Of a DNA stretch of 51,816 nt, positions 16,017 through 24,208 are shown one piece after another. Made by a program: the position numbers and the translations under genes. Origin of the DNA: Sulfurovum sp. (GTDB taxonomy: Bacteria > Campylobacterota > Campylobacteria > Campylobacterales > Sulfurovaceae); NCBI GenBank assembly GCA_026990595.1, contig JALXCZ010000032.1, positions 1 through 51,816 of the forward strand, given 5' to 3'. The notes under the pieces were generated by a model that was not told the origin of the DNA, made no database searches, and saw only the letters and a program-made list of their open reading frames with translations. How positions within the stretch are numbered: the stretch's first letter is position 1; every line of letters begins with the position of its first letter.

Positions 16017-17792
16017 TTAGCACTTGGCACCTTTTTGCGGACATCCGCAATCATAATCCAATACTTTTACATTCGATGTCATTGAAATATCAACCACTTT
16101 TTGTTTACGAATATAATCACTGACCACTTCATAGACAGCTCTTATTTTCTTTTCATCCAGATTTTCCCCTGCATTTTGCAGATTTCCTCCCCATGATGAA
16201 ACTTTGTAAGTCTTTTTACGATCAATCGGTTTACCTCCTATTTTAAAATCTGAGATCCGTTTACCTGAAGGAGCTGAGATCTTAATACTGTAGCTTGCGC
16301 CTGTCAAACGACTCATATCTCCACCCTGTTGCAGTAACGGATTTTCATTAAAGACATTATCGGCTATATCTTCCATAAGATTTGCAATCACTTCACCTTT
16401 AAGATCAAATGTATAGACTTCAGGATACGTAATAGCTGTCATCTCATATACATTGTCTTTAAGGATCTTGTCTCCTGGGAGAAGTGTTGTTCCCCATCTG
16501 TATCCGGGGGTGAAGACAATGTCACTTCCCATCTCAGCCTGTATCGCCTGACCTATCAGTGCATCAAATGTTGAGTAGAAAGTATCTCTTTTGTAAAGAA
16601 GTCCTTTGGTCGTACCCAATACTTCATTGAGCTCTTTGTCAAAAGGGGCATAGGCTTTATCTACCAATACTTCTCCGGCTTTGTCGGCAGGAATGAGGTT
16701 TGAGGTAACAGGCATCAATTTAAAGCTGTAGTCCACAACTTTTTTATTTTTAATATCAAGATCCAGTCTACCCACATACTTACCATGACTTCCCGCGATC
16801 AAGATAACCGTATCATTGACAATGATCGGTTTAGGACTTGGATCATGTGTATGTCCACTTAAAATAAAGTCAACACCTTTAACTTTCTTTGCCAGTTCCT
16901 GATCTACAGAAAAACCGTCATGGCTGAGCACAACGACACAGTCCACTTTTTTCTTGCTGCGAAGTTCATCTATGAAACCTTGTAAAGACTCATGTCTAAG
17001 TGCAAAACTCCATCCTTCGGTGAATCTCTTTGGATTTGCAGTGGAAGTGAACGGGAATGACTGTCCGATGATACCGATCTTCACCCCACCCACTTCTTTA
17101 ATGGTATACGGGGGAAAGATCAACTCTTCAAAATTATCTGAGAAAGGATCATTGTCAATCACATTTTGGGAAATAAATTCACCTTTAAGCATCTTGATAA
17201 GTTCCATTACACGTTCTTTACCATAAGTAAATTCCCAGTGTCCCACCATCACATCTACACCCAAATAATTTTGAGCATCCACAATGGCTTCACCCTTTGT
17301 TTTAAGCGCAACTGCCGTACCCTGCCATGTATCACCCGAATCAAGTAAAAGAACATTTTCTGCCCCTCTTTCTTTTTTCACATGATCTATAATAGGTTTC
17401 ATATGTGCAACACCACCCATCTTGCCAAATTTTTCCGCAAGAGCCTCAAAATTATTGTAGGTATCGAAATATTGATCCAATGACCCAGATTCGATTCCGT
17501 AATAACTCTCAAAACTGTCTCCACAGATAAACCCGGGGGTTCCTACCAAATTTTTTGCAGAGATCAGCGTGGATGGTTCTCTCCAGTAAAGTGGTTTAAT
17601 ATGCGCATGCATATCACAGATATGAAGTAGCGTTGCTTTTCCTTTGGCTTCAAAATCCACAATATCAGAAAAACTCAGTTTTTTAATGCGCTCTTTGGCT
17701 GCTTCTCCTGCAAAAAGGTTAGTACCTCCTGTTGCTCCCAGTAATCCTAAGGCTGCTGCGATCTGAAGGAAATCTCGTCTATTAATATCCAT
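16017..17792 (-). CDS. soxB: SoxB, sulfate thiol esterase
   Basis: 591 residues. SoxB hydrolyses the sulfate group from the SoxYZ-bound cysteine S-thiosulfonate in the periplasm. Twin-arginine signal NRRDFLQIAAALG at the start. Dimanganese 5'-nucleotidase-family motifs are present: HICDMHAHI, LLDSGDTWQG, VGHWEFTYG, VLSHDGFSVD and LSGHTHDP, followed by the substrate-binding C-domain. It ends in a Cys-rich CGCPQKGAKC tail. AGGAGG precedes the ATG. Last gene of soxXYZAB, 11 bp after soxA. Confidence 0.96.
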   Translation of the reverse strand: MDINRRDFLQIAAALGLLGATGGTNLFAGEAAKERIKKLSFSDIVDFEAKGKATLLHICDMHAHIKPLYWREPSTLISAKNLVGTPGFICGDSFESYYGIESGSLDQYFDTYNNFEALAEKFGKMGGVAHMKPIIDHVKKERGAENVLLLDSGDTWQGTAVALKTKGEAIVDAQNYLGVDVMVGHWEFTYGKERVMELIKMLKGEFISQNVIDNDPFSDNFEELIFPPYTIKEVGGVKIGIIGQSFPFTSTANPKRFTEGWSFALRHESLQGFIDELRSKKKVDCVVVLSHDGFSVDQELAKKVKGVDFILSGHTHDPSPKPIIVNDTVILIAGSHGKYVGRLDLDIKNKKVVDYSFKLMPVTSNLIPADKAGEVLVDKAYAPFDKELNEVLGTTKGLLYKRDTFYSTFDALIGQAIQAEMGSDIVFTPGYRWGTTLLPGDKILKDNVYEMTAITYPEVYTFDLKGEVIANLMEDIADNVFNENPLLQQGGDMSRLTGASYSIKISAPSGKRISDFKIGGKPIDRKKTYKVSSWGGNLQNAGENLDEKKIRAVYEVVSDYIRKQKVVDISMTSNVKVLDYDCGCPQKGAKC

Positions 17793-17803
17793 TTTCTTCC
17801 TCC

Positions 17804-18562
17804 TTATCTTTTTAAACCGGGAATTGCTATAGGTTTTTTCTTCTCTTGAGCAAGTTTGGAGATATAAACTTCAAGACCTACCATCTCTTTTGAACCTATA
17901 GGGATCACTTTCAGCAATGCATTCTTCATGCATCCCTGAAATCTTCTTTGCAATGTTCTCAAACTTGATTTTGTCATCCTGTATGCAGGCCAGGTCGCAC
18001 CTGAGCCGGCCTCACCAAGATCAGGAAGAGGCTGTGTCCGAAGTACCATACCCACAATATCTTTACTATGACATGAATTACAAGAAAGCCCTCTTCCTCC
18101 TCTGGCAGTTTCAAATGTTTTTTTACCAAGATCATAAGAGGCTTTTTCATGCGGTTCACTTAGATCAATATTTGCAACTTCATCATTGGCTAAAGATTTC
18201 ACGTAGGCCAGTATGGAAAACATTTTCGCACTTTTAAGCTTGAATTTTTCTTTACCCTGCTCCACCTGCATGGCCTGCACCACCTGATCAAGTCCAACGA
18301 CATTACCAAGACTTTTCACATATTTGGGAAAACCAGCGATCGTTTTGGGCAACTCTTTTTCAGATACACCCAAAAATTTTGCCAGTGCTGCCTCATCACC
18401 AAGTTTTTCAAACAGTTCTCCACCCTCTTCTACATAAATATCAGCAGGATTGTTCTCCAGCATTTCCTTGTACATTGCTCTATCGGCATCACTCATGGCA
18501 AATTGCTCACCCGCACTTGCCATGGTTACCAAAAGAGCAATCGGAAGTATGATTCGTTTCAT
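17804..18562 (-). CDS. soxA: SoxA, monoheme c-type cytochrome
   Basis: 252 residues with signal peptide. SoxA pairs with SoxX to attach thiosulfate oxidatively to SoxY. Only one heme motif is present (C161-NS-C164-H165); the N-terminal heme of diheme SoxA proteins is absent, so this is the monoheme type. The conserved catalytic Cys ligand is C211 in RRFQGCMKN. The gene begins 2 bp after soxZ. Confidence 0.94.
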   Translation of the reverse strand: MKRIILPIALLVTMASAGEQFAMSDADRAMYKEMLENNPADIYVEEGGELFEKLGDEAALAKFLGVSEKELPKTIAGFPKYVKSLGNVVGLDQVVQAMQVEQGKEKFKLKSAKMFSILAYVKSLANDEVANIDLSEPHEKASYDLGKKTFETARGGRGLSCNSCHSKDIVGMVLRTQPLPDLGEAGSGATWPAYRMTKSSLRTLQRRFQGCMKNALLKVIPIGSKEMVGLEVYISKLAQEKKKPIAIPGLKR

Positions 18563-18564
18563 TT

Positions 18565-18909
18565 TTAATCCTTTGGCTTAAGTTTCTTACTCTTGGAGTT
18601 CTTCTCACCTGTATTATCTGTATAATCTACTGTGATCTTACCTTTTCCGGGAACTTTGAAGTTCACTGAGAAATATGGATTTGTTGAAACTGTCTCCCAT
18701 ACTTTCATTGTTGTGAAAGGTTTACCGTCAAAACTGAATGTAATGTTATCTATATAGTGCGCCGGTTTGATCTCACCCGTTTTTTTATCTTTTTTCATAC
18801 CCGTATCCATAGGGTGTATCACAATAAAATCTACTTTTACGATATCACCTGTTTTATACTTCTTAGGTTTGATTTTTATCATTGATTTTCGTGCTTCGGT
18901 TTCTGCCAT
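18565..18909 (-). CDS. soxZ: SoxZ, sulfur-carrier complex subunit
   Basis: 114 residues, no signal peptide; the Ig-like fold partner of SoxY, exported together with Tat-bearing SoxY. Typical segments: KTGDIVKVDFIVIHPMDTG, HYIDNITFSFDGK, and the C-terminal GKITVDYTDNTGE. AAGGATAAAAA precedes the ATG. It lies between soxY and soxA. Confidence 0.95.
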   Translation of the reverse strand: MAETEARKSMIKIKPKKYKTGDIVKVDFIVIHPMDTGMKKDKKTGEIKPAHYIDNITFSFDGKPFTTMKVWETVSTNPYFSVNFKVPGKGKITVDYTDNTGEKNSKSKKLKPKD

Positions 18910-18967
18910 TTTTTATCCTTTATTTAATATTGTTTTTTCTGCTTCTGGTGACACAATCGATCCAAGA

Positions 18968-19444
18968 TCAACCACATCCACCGATTGTTACTTTAATACT
19001 TTTAGCTGCTTTAATGAATGTACCGTCACTAAGTTCAACCAGACCTACAACCTCCTGTGTTCCACCAAGTTTTACACGTGTGGCAAAATAGCCTTTGGCA
19101 TTTGCCGGAGTCAGCATGACATCGACACATCTTGCATTACCGTTCTTCGTATTCAGAATATGGATCGCTTTGACATAATTGTTCTCTTCCATCGGGTGAT
19201 CCACTTCAACCTTTACAGGTACAACGGCACCATTCTCTGCGATCTCAGGCACTGTTAATTTTATTTTATCACTGTCTTTAACCTCTTTACCGCCTGTAAT
19301 TGCTGCCACTGCAGCATCATAGGTCATGTCGTTTGGTCCTTTCTTTTTTGCTTTAGGTGCATCCTCTTTTGCCATTAGAGCCATAGGAGCAGCAGCTACT
19401 GCTGAAGCTGCCATCATACTTTTCATAAAACTTCTTCTTTTCAT
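18968..19444 (-). CDS. soxY: SoxY, sulfur-carrier protein
   Basis: 158 residues. N-terminal KRRSFMKSM is a twin-arginine signal. The mature protein ends in GGCG: the swinging-arm cysteine (C157) that carries the growing sulfur chain is one residue from the C-terminus. The usual SoxY ending is GGCGG, so the arm is one Gly shorter here. Forms the SoxYZ carrier with the next gene. Confidence 0.95.
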   Translation of the reverse strand: MKRRSFMKSMMAASAVAAAPMALMAKEDAPKAKKKGPNDMTYDAAVAAITGGKEVKDSDKIKLTVPEIAENGAVVPVKVEVDHPMEENNYVKAIHILNTKNGNARCVDVMLTPANAKGYFATRVKLGGTQEVVGLVELSDGTFIKAAKSIKVTIGGCG

Positions 19445-19467
19445 TCTTCTTTTCCTTTTTTACTTTT

Positions 19468-20040
19468 TTATTTTTTCTTTTCAGCAACAATATACGATGC
19501 AATATCACAGATCTCACGTTCTGTAAAAAGTTTTGTCGTAAGATTGATCGTCATATGGGTTTGAGGATTGTCTATCCTCGCGTCAGCAATCTTTTGGAAT
19601 ACAAACTGATTGTCTCTGGTCTTGGTATTGATGAACTTTTCCTTGTATCCTGTAAGATCCGGACCGATATTCCCTGCACCTTTAGCACCGTCTATGTTAT
19701 GACAAGCTACACAGTTACCGTACTGTTTAGGCTTCTTTATGACTTTTCCGTCTTTGCCTTTTTTCTCTATGAATTTTGCCAACCCTTTAGGTGGTGCTTT
19801 TTTTGCTTTTTTACCGTTAAGATTATGGAAAATATACTCCCCTCTTGCAATCACCTCCGCATCCGTAGAGATACACCCTTTGGGCATTATATATTTCGTC
19901 GGTTTTGCAAGGGCATCTTTTTTTATCATCTTGCTGGCATCAGGCATTTCATATGCTTTGGTCAAATCTGCAGCATTCACAAATGATGCTACTGTACTTA
20001 ACATCACTGTAGTTGTGATGAGTTTGATCTTTCTTTGCAT
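19468..20040 (-). CDS. soxX: SoxX, c-type cytochrome
   Basis: 190 residues with signal peptide. Heme motif CVACH at 110-114, followed by GAGNIGPDLTGYKE as in SoxX, and a Met-containing THMTINL segment that probably gives the axial ligand. Forms SoxXA. AAGGAG precedes the ATG. First gene of the operon, with the operator-bearing promoter at 20086-20117 just upstream. Confidence 0.93.
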   Translation of the reverse strand: MQRKIKLITTTVMLSTVASFVNAADLTKAYEMPDASKMIKKDALAKPTKYIMPKGCISTDAEVIARGEYIFHNLNGKKAKKAPPKGLAKFIEKKGKDGKVIKKPKQYGNCVACHNIDGAKGAGNIGPDLTGYKEKFINTKTRDNQFVFQKIADARIDNPQTHMTINLTTKLFTEREICDIASYIVAEKKK

Positions 20041-20085
20041 TCACACTCCTTTTCTTTTTACCGTTTTTATTTGGTTTCAAGAAGC

Positions 20086-20117
20086 ATCTTAACAAAGAAG
20101 TGTAAAGAAAGTGTAAA
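20086..20117 (-). promoter_or_regulatory. sox operon promoter with tandem TTTACAC repeats
   Basis: Minus strand: TTTACAC (20111-20117), 4 bp, TTTACAC (20100-20106), 8 bp, TAAGAT (-10, 20086-20091). The repeats are 11 bp apart, one helix turn, and cover the -35 position. This suggests activation by an OmpR-type regulator, most simply the one encoded at 21291-21950. Confidence 0.75.
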
Positions 20118-20146
20118 ATTTCCGAATATTTAATTATTATGAATAA

Positions 20147-21301
20147 TTATTTTATTAAAAAAGTATATGTAAAAGTTGTACCTTTCCCGAGAGAAGAGTC
20201 CACATGTAACGTAATGCCCTCTTCATCTATGATCTGTTTAACGATATTCAGTCCGATACCAAAGCCTCCTTTGGCTTCATCTTCTCTATAGTATCGTGAA
20301 AAGATCTTCTGCGTATTTTCTATGCCGACCCCATGGTCTTTGACCTCAAAGACAATACCTCCGTCAACACTTTTTAAGACAATCTCGACTGTACTATGAT
20401 CGTGGCTGTATTTGATCGCATTGGAAATCGTGTTGTCTGCTATACGCTGTAGCTTTGTGCCAGAACAGAGATAATGGATATTCTCTTCTATAGAAACCTG
20501 TAGATCAATATGTTTCAGATTTGCAACTTCTTGGAAATAATCTACTCTTTTTTGGATGAACGCACTCATATCCATACGTTCTTTCTTATGTTCTACGCGT
20601 CCTTGTTTGATGAGATAATCCATATCATTGTAGATCGTTGCCAAAGTTTTGGAAGCAGATTTTATACGATACAGATATTTATTCTCTCCATACTTATTGG
20701 CAAAAAGATCCGCATTGAGGTTGATGATACTTAAAGGGGTATTGATCTCATGCATCGAGTCTTTAATGAAATTATCCAACTGCCGGTTAAGCCTCTCAAA
20801 AGGCGCAGAGAAATTACGCAGCAATAGCCAGGAAAAAAGAAAAAGTGCGATCACAATAGCAATCATTACGGAAAAAGCAAAAAGATAGATTTTGCTTGCG
20901 GTATGTACCGTTTCTACCAGTAATTTACTTGCACCAAAATAATACCCTTGAGGAAGCGGATAGATATAATAGTATTTATTCTCTTCTTTATGATATCCGG
21001 AAATAAAAGATTGGGGCTCGAAATCCAAAGTAGAGAATATCTGTTTGTCACTACTGTCAAGCAGGGCAGACCGATACTCTTTAAAACGTGGGAAATGATA
21101 TACCTTGTCACTGCTTTTGTAGTGTTGCATGGAAGCAATGATCTTCTTTGCCTGCAATTCCAAAGAGAGTTTTACCTTTGCCTCATCTATCTGTAAAAGC
21201 AAAAAGATATAAGTTACCAACGGCACAATGAGCAGAACAGCCAAGACTGCCGTATAAATCATGGCATATTTTCGGGCAAATTTTTTAACATCAAAAATCA
21301 A
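20147..21301 (-). CDS. Sensor histidine kinase of module 1 (sox-linked)
   Basis: 384 residues from a TTG at 21301 that overlaps the regulator's 3' end. This start matches the paralogous kinase at 25772, which also begins with TTG at the equivalent place; longer starts would read far into the regulator gene. Two transmembrane helices (about 14-37 and 136-160) flank a ~100-residue periplasmic domain. The H-box is DSMHEINTPL with H184, and N, G1 and G2 boxes follow (NTISNAIKYS, DHGVGI, GFGIGLNIVKQI). Third gene of the sensor-regulator-kinase operon, ending 107 bp before soxX. Confidence 0.9.
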   Translation of the reverse strand: MIFDVKKFARKYAMIYTAVLAVLLIVPLVTYIFLLLQIDEAKVKLSLELQAKKIIASMQHYKSSDKVYHFPRFKEYRSALLDSSDKQIFSTLDFEPQSFISGYHKEENKYYYIYPLPQGYYFGASKLLVETVHTASKIYLFAFSVMIAIVIALFLFSWLLLRNFSAPFERLNRQLDNFIKDSMHEINTPLSIINLNADLFANKYGENKYLYRIKSASKTLATIYNDMDYLIKQGRVEHKKERMDMSAFIQKRVDYFQEVANLKHIDLQVSIEENIHYLCSGTKLQRIADNTISNAIKYSHDHSTVEIVLKSVDGGIVFEVKDHGVGIENTQKIFSRYYREDEAKGGFGIGLNIVKQIIDEEGITLHVDSSLGKGTTFTYTFLIK

Positions 21302-21950
21302 TACTGTACCCCACTCCACGAATATTTTTGATAAAATCCTTTTTGAGTTTTTTACGTAAAGTACCCACCTGTACCCGAATATTTGTAGGATCGATCCATT
21401 CACCCCATACTTCTTCCCAGAACATCTCATAACTTACCACATTGCCTCTTTGTTTGATAAGCAGTTCAAGTATCTTCGCTTCTGTTTTGGCAAGCATGAT
21501 CTCCTCTTCTTCAAAAGAGAGTTTCATATTTTTCACATCATAGCTGTACCCAAAAGGCAGAGACAGATGTTCATCTGCTGTAGAGAAACAATATGTTTTG
21601 ATCGCCTGCTCTACACGCAACTTGAGCTCAGCAAGATCAAAAGGTTTACGAATATAGTCGCAGGCTCCACATTCATACCCTCTGCTTAAATCATCGATCT
21701 GGGTTAAAGAAGTAATAAAAATAGCCGGTAGTTTTACTCCCTCTTTCCGCAGTGCCTCAAGCATCTCAAAACCATTTTTTTCTCCTAAGACCTTGACATC
21801 CAAAAGTAACAGATCATAGATATTCTCATACACAGCATCATATGCCCGTTCTGAATGTGAAAAACAATCAACATCATATCCACAATCTTCCAAAAACTCC
21901 TGCATGCTCAATGCCAACATAGATTCATCTTCCAGAATAAGTATTTTCAT
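21291..21950 (-). CDS. OmpR-family response regulator of module 1
   Basis: 219 residues: receiver domain with phospho-acceptor D51 (LLLLDVKVLG), conserved FITSL and KPF motifs, then a winged-helix DNA-binding domain (QRGNVVSYEMFWEEVWG ... VQVGTLRKKLKK). The loop after D51 reads VLGEKNG rather than the usual P-G-x-x-G. Its ATG overlaps the sensor stop by 4 bp. Best candidate to bind the TTTACAC repeats at 12480, 20086 and 23127. Confidence 0.93.
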   Translation of the reverse strand: MKILILEDESMLALSMQEFLEDCGYDVDCFSHSERAYDAVYENIYDLLLLDVKVLGEKNGFEMLEALRKEGVKLPAIFITSLTQIDDLSRGYECGACDYIRKPFDLAELKLRVEQAIKTYCFSTADEHLSLPFGYSYDVKNMKLSFEEEEIMLAKTEAKILELLIKQRGNVVSYEMFWEEVWGEWIDPTNIRVQVGTLRKKLKKDFIKNIRGVGYSIDF

Positions 21951-23053
21951 TGTATGACTCCAACCTTTTTTTCATTATGTTTATTGGAAAGAATGATATC
22001 AATGAGTTCATCCTTGCTGTATTCTTTTAATATCTCTTTTGCTTCAGATTCCAGTGCACGCTTGTCTTCTTTTTTTAATTTTGGCAAAAGTGCTATCAGG
22101 TCCTTATCATATCCGCTTCTAAAACTGCCATAGGGATATTCCCATGATGCCACAACCTCTTCTATGTCTTCATCGGAGAACTGGGTGAAAAATGAAACAC
22201 CCTGGTTGGCTTTTTCATACCGATGCAATGCTTCATCAGAAAGTGTAAGCAGATAGCTGCCTATCTTTTTTCCTTCCCCGTTATACATTGGTTCAAGTAG
22301 ATAAAGTCTTTTATCCTGATAAAGATAACTTTTACTCTCAAGCACATCCCAATCAAGCAATGCGATCTTCGGTTTAAGCATATGATTAAAATTACGATTT
22401 ACGATCACATCATCATGCAATCTCGGAAAGTCTCGCATGAGTACGGCTTTGTTGAGATACTGTTCATCCATGAGAGCAAAAAGTTCTATACCTTTTTTAT
22501 GCAGCTTTGAAGCAAATTCGTCTACAAATTTAATGACTTCCAGATAGCCAAGAAGTTTTCCTCCGCTGCGGATGGGGATCGTTGCTTTAAAGGTTAGTAG
22601 CCTGCCTACCTCCATACCTACTTTAGGCTGTTTTCTTGATTTTAACTTTTGAAGATCATCTCTGAACCACCAGATAGGCATTCCTTCAAATCCTTCATTC
22701 CAGCTGCGGGCAAAAATAAAAAAATCCGGTGTCAATACCTGTATACGCAATGACTTCAAATGGGTATATTTTTTAAAACGCTCCGTGATCTTACTGAGAA
22801 TACCATATCCTTTACTTTCATCCTCTGCTATAAGAGCATTTTTCAGCTCTCCATCTTCAGAGAGTGCCATAGAGAAAGAGAGAAGATCTGCCATCTCATA
22901 GGTGAGTCCTGCTCTGAAGTTGCTTACCACATGATCACCCAAATTCGCCAATCTGTCCTCTTTACTCTGATTCAGAAAGAAAAAAACAGAAGCAAGCAAC
23001 AACATCAGTACAAAAAAAATGACCCAAAGAGAGATCTTGTTAAATCGTTTCAT
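21947..23053 (-). CDS. Single-pass membrane sensor protein, Cache-like, module 1
   Basis: 368 residues. One N-terminal transmembrane helix (about 8-28), then a long helix and a Cache-like extracytoplasmic region with FIFARSWNEGFEGMP, PKVGMEVGRLL and PIRSGGKLLGYLEVI. No second membrane span and no kinase, methyl-accepting or cyclic-dinucleotide output domain. It is therefore a separate sensing subunit that would have to signal through the kinase. A helical C-terminal extension absent from the paralogue ends in KKVGVIQ. The paralogue at 24209-25126 shares the RSW and E-V-G motifs and a GVIIQ end. Ligand unknown; a sulfur oxyanion is my guess from context. Confidence 0.8.
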   Translation of the reverse strand: MKRFNKISLWVIFFVLMLLLASVFFFLNQSKEDRLANLGDHVVSNFRAGLTYEMADLLSFSMALSEDGELKNALIAEDESKGYGILSKITERFKKYTHLKSLRIQVLTPDFFIFARSWNEGFEGMPIWWFRDDLQKLKSRKQPKVGMEVGRLLTFKATIPIRSGGKLLGYLEVIKFVDEFASKLHKKGIELFALMDEQYLNKAVLMRDFPRLHDDVIVNRNFNHMLKPKIALLDWDVLESKSYLYQDKRLYLLEPMYNGEGKKIGSYLLTLSDEALHRYEKANQGVSFFTQFSDEDIEEVVASWEYPYGSFRSGYDKDLIALLPKLKKEDKRALESEAKEILKEYSKDELIDIILSNKHNEKKVGVIQ

Positions 23054-23071
23054 AATATTAATGCTACGAGA

Positions 23072-23099
23072 TTAAGCCTATCATAAGGCTTAAGTTTTT
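23072..23099 (+). terminator. Plus-strand terminator-like hairpin in the sensor leader
   Basis: Stem TTAAGCCT / AGGCTTAA (8 bp, 6-base loop) followed by GTTTTTT on the plus strand. No plus-strand gene precedes it, so it may stop antisense transcription. On the minus strand it is a hairpin in the 5' leader of the module 1 sensor. Confidence 0.45.
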
Positions 23100-23126
23100 T
23101 ATTAAAATAAAAAAAACTAATAATTT

Positions 23127-23158
23127 TTTATATTATATTTACACTTTCATGCTATTAT
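23127..23158 (+). promoter_or_regulatory. Phosphoesterase promoter with TTTACAC-like repeats
   Basis: Plus strand: TTTATAT (23127-23133, 5 of 7 matches), 4 bp, TTTACAC (23138-23144), 8 bp, TATTAT (-10, 23153-23158, preceded by TGC). Same architecture as the soxX and DUF302 promoters. It also lies upstream of the divergent module 1 sensor gene. Confidence 0.6.
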
Positions 23159-23191
23159 CTAAAATAATCTATTAAATGAAAAAGGTGGAAA

Positions 23192-24037
23192 ATGAAAAAG
23201 GTATCAAGAAGAGATTTTCTTAAAAGTGCTGCAGCACTAGGCAGTATGCCCTTTTTGGCAGAAGCAAAAGATACTGAGAATCAACAGAGTCTAAAGTTCA
23301 TCCATATTACCGATTCGCATATGGATTTGGGTAATGACGAGAGTGTAGAGGCAATGGAGCTTATGGTGGAGCATATCAACAAGCATTACAAGGCACTTGA
23401 CTTTGTTGTATTTGGTGGGGATAATTTTAATAATAATGTGAAGGGGAATGGTGATGCCTTAGTTTACAAAAAGATCATAGACAAACTTCACTGCTCTACC
23501 TACCATGTCAGAGGCAACAAGGAGGCTCACCCTGATCCTGACGATGCCATCCATCTGGATGAATTCAAGAGACTTTTTATGTCAGACAAAACACTTAACG
23601 TCCAAGGAAAGGACTGGGTACTTGAGACAAAAGGAGTTGCTTTTCTGGGACTGGACAGTTGTATTGAGGGTGCAAATAACGGTCTGTACACGGAAGAGAC
23701 CATAAAGTTCGCAGAAAATATCCTTAAAAAAGGGAAGCCTACCGTGATTCTCAACCACCATCCCTACACCAACTACTGGAAAGGGACAGACCCAAAGGAC
23801 ATACATAAATATGTACTCAACAATACAAACGAAGTACAAAAGCGTCTTTTCAAATTTGACAACCTTATCCTGACACTCTCAGGACACAAACATATAGACT
23901 CTGTTACCACTATCAACAAAACAAAAGTGATCGTTACAAGAGGATTCATCAGACCATTGGATATGGATATGTATCCGATGCGTTATGTGGAGATAGTAGA
24001 TGGAAATATCAATGAAAAATTGATCTATACATCATAG
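23192..24037 (+). CDS. Tat-exported calcineurin-like metallophosphoesterase
   Basis: 281 residues. Twin-arginine signal VSRRDFLKSAAALG, then the dimetal phosphoesterase motifs ITDSHMD, FGGDN, VRGNKE (usually GNHE), NHHPY and SGHKH. It would act in the periplasm on an unknown phosphoester. SoxB belongs to the wider superfamily, but this protein lacks the nucleotidase C-domain and is half the size, so it is not SoxB. AAGGTGG precedes the ATG. It sits between the two signalling modules and shares the sox-type operator. Confidence 0.85.
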   Translation: MKKVSRRDFLKSAAALGSMPFLAEAKDTENQQSLKFIHITDSHMDLGNDESVEAMELMVEHINKHYKALDFVVFGGDNFNNNVKGNGDALVYKKIIDKLHCSTYHVRGNKEAHPDPDDAIHLDEFKRLFMSDKTLNVQGKDWVLETKGVAFLGLDSCIEGANNGLYTEETIKFAENILKKGKPTVILNHHPYTNYWKGTDPKDIHKYVLNNTNEVQKRLFKFDNLILTLSGHKHIDSVTTINKTKVIVTRGFIRPLDMDMYPMRYVEIVDGNINEKLIYTS

Positions 24038-24063
24038 TTATATCGGAAATGAAAAGAGTAAGA

Positions 24064-24093
24064 AGAAATAATGATTTAGTGAGTATTATTTCT
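24064..24093 (+). terminator. AT-rich hairpin after the phosphoesterase gene
   Basis: Nine-base-pair stem (AGAAATAAT / ATTATTTCT) with a 12-base loop, 27 bases after the stop. Weak stem and no long U-run, so a modest call. Confidence 0.4.
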
Positions 24094-24141
24094 ATAACTT
24101 CAACTTCAGAATGTCACACAGAAAAATACTTAAATTTACTC

Positions 24142-24181
24142 GCTCTTAATGTTAAGAGCACAATTTTTAATATGCTATAAT
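24142..24181 (+). promoter_or_regulatory. Promoter and palindromic operator of module 2
   Basis: TGC-TATAAT (extended -10, box at 24176-24181) lies 28 bp before the TTG chosen as sensor start. The perfect palindrome GCTCTTAA-TG-TTAAGAGC (24142-24159) covers the -35 position, a strong operator candidate. The promoter falls inside a longer open frame, which is why the earlier ATG at 24149 is not used. Confidence 0.6.
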
Positions 24182-24208
24182 AAAATTAAAACAAAGAAGC
24201 ATATAAAA

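Noticed and set aside
18767-19258. 163-codon plus-strand frame
   Set aside because: Lies opposite soxZ and soxY, which are unmistakable; no independent support.
21302-21430. N-terminal extension of the module 1 kinase
   Set aside because: Would read 140 bases into the regulator gene; the TTG at 21301 matches the paralogue's start.
23192-24037. Second SoxB copy
   Set aside because: Shares the metallophosphoesterase fold and Tat signal but lacks the nucleotidase C-domain and is half the length.
24149-24208. ATG start of the module 2 sensor 20 codons upstream
   Set aside because: The candidate -10 box lies downstream of that ATG, so the codon would not be in the mRNA.
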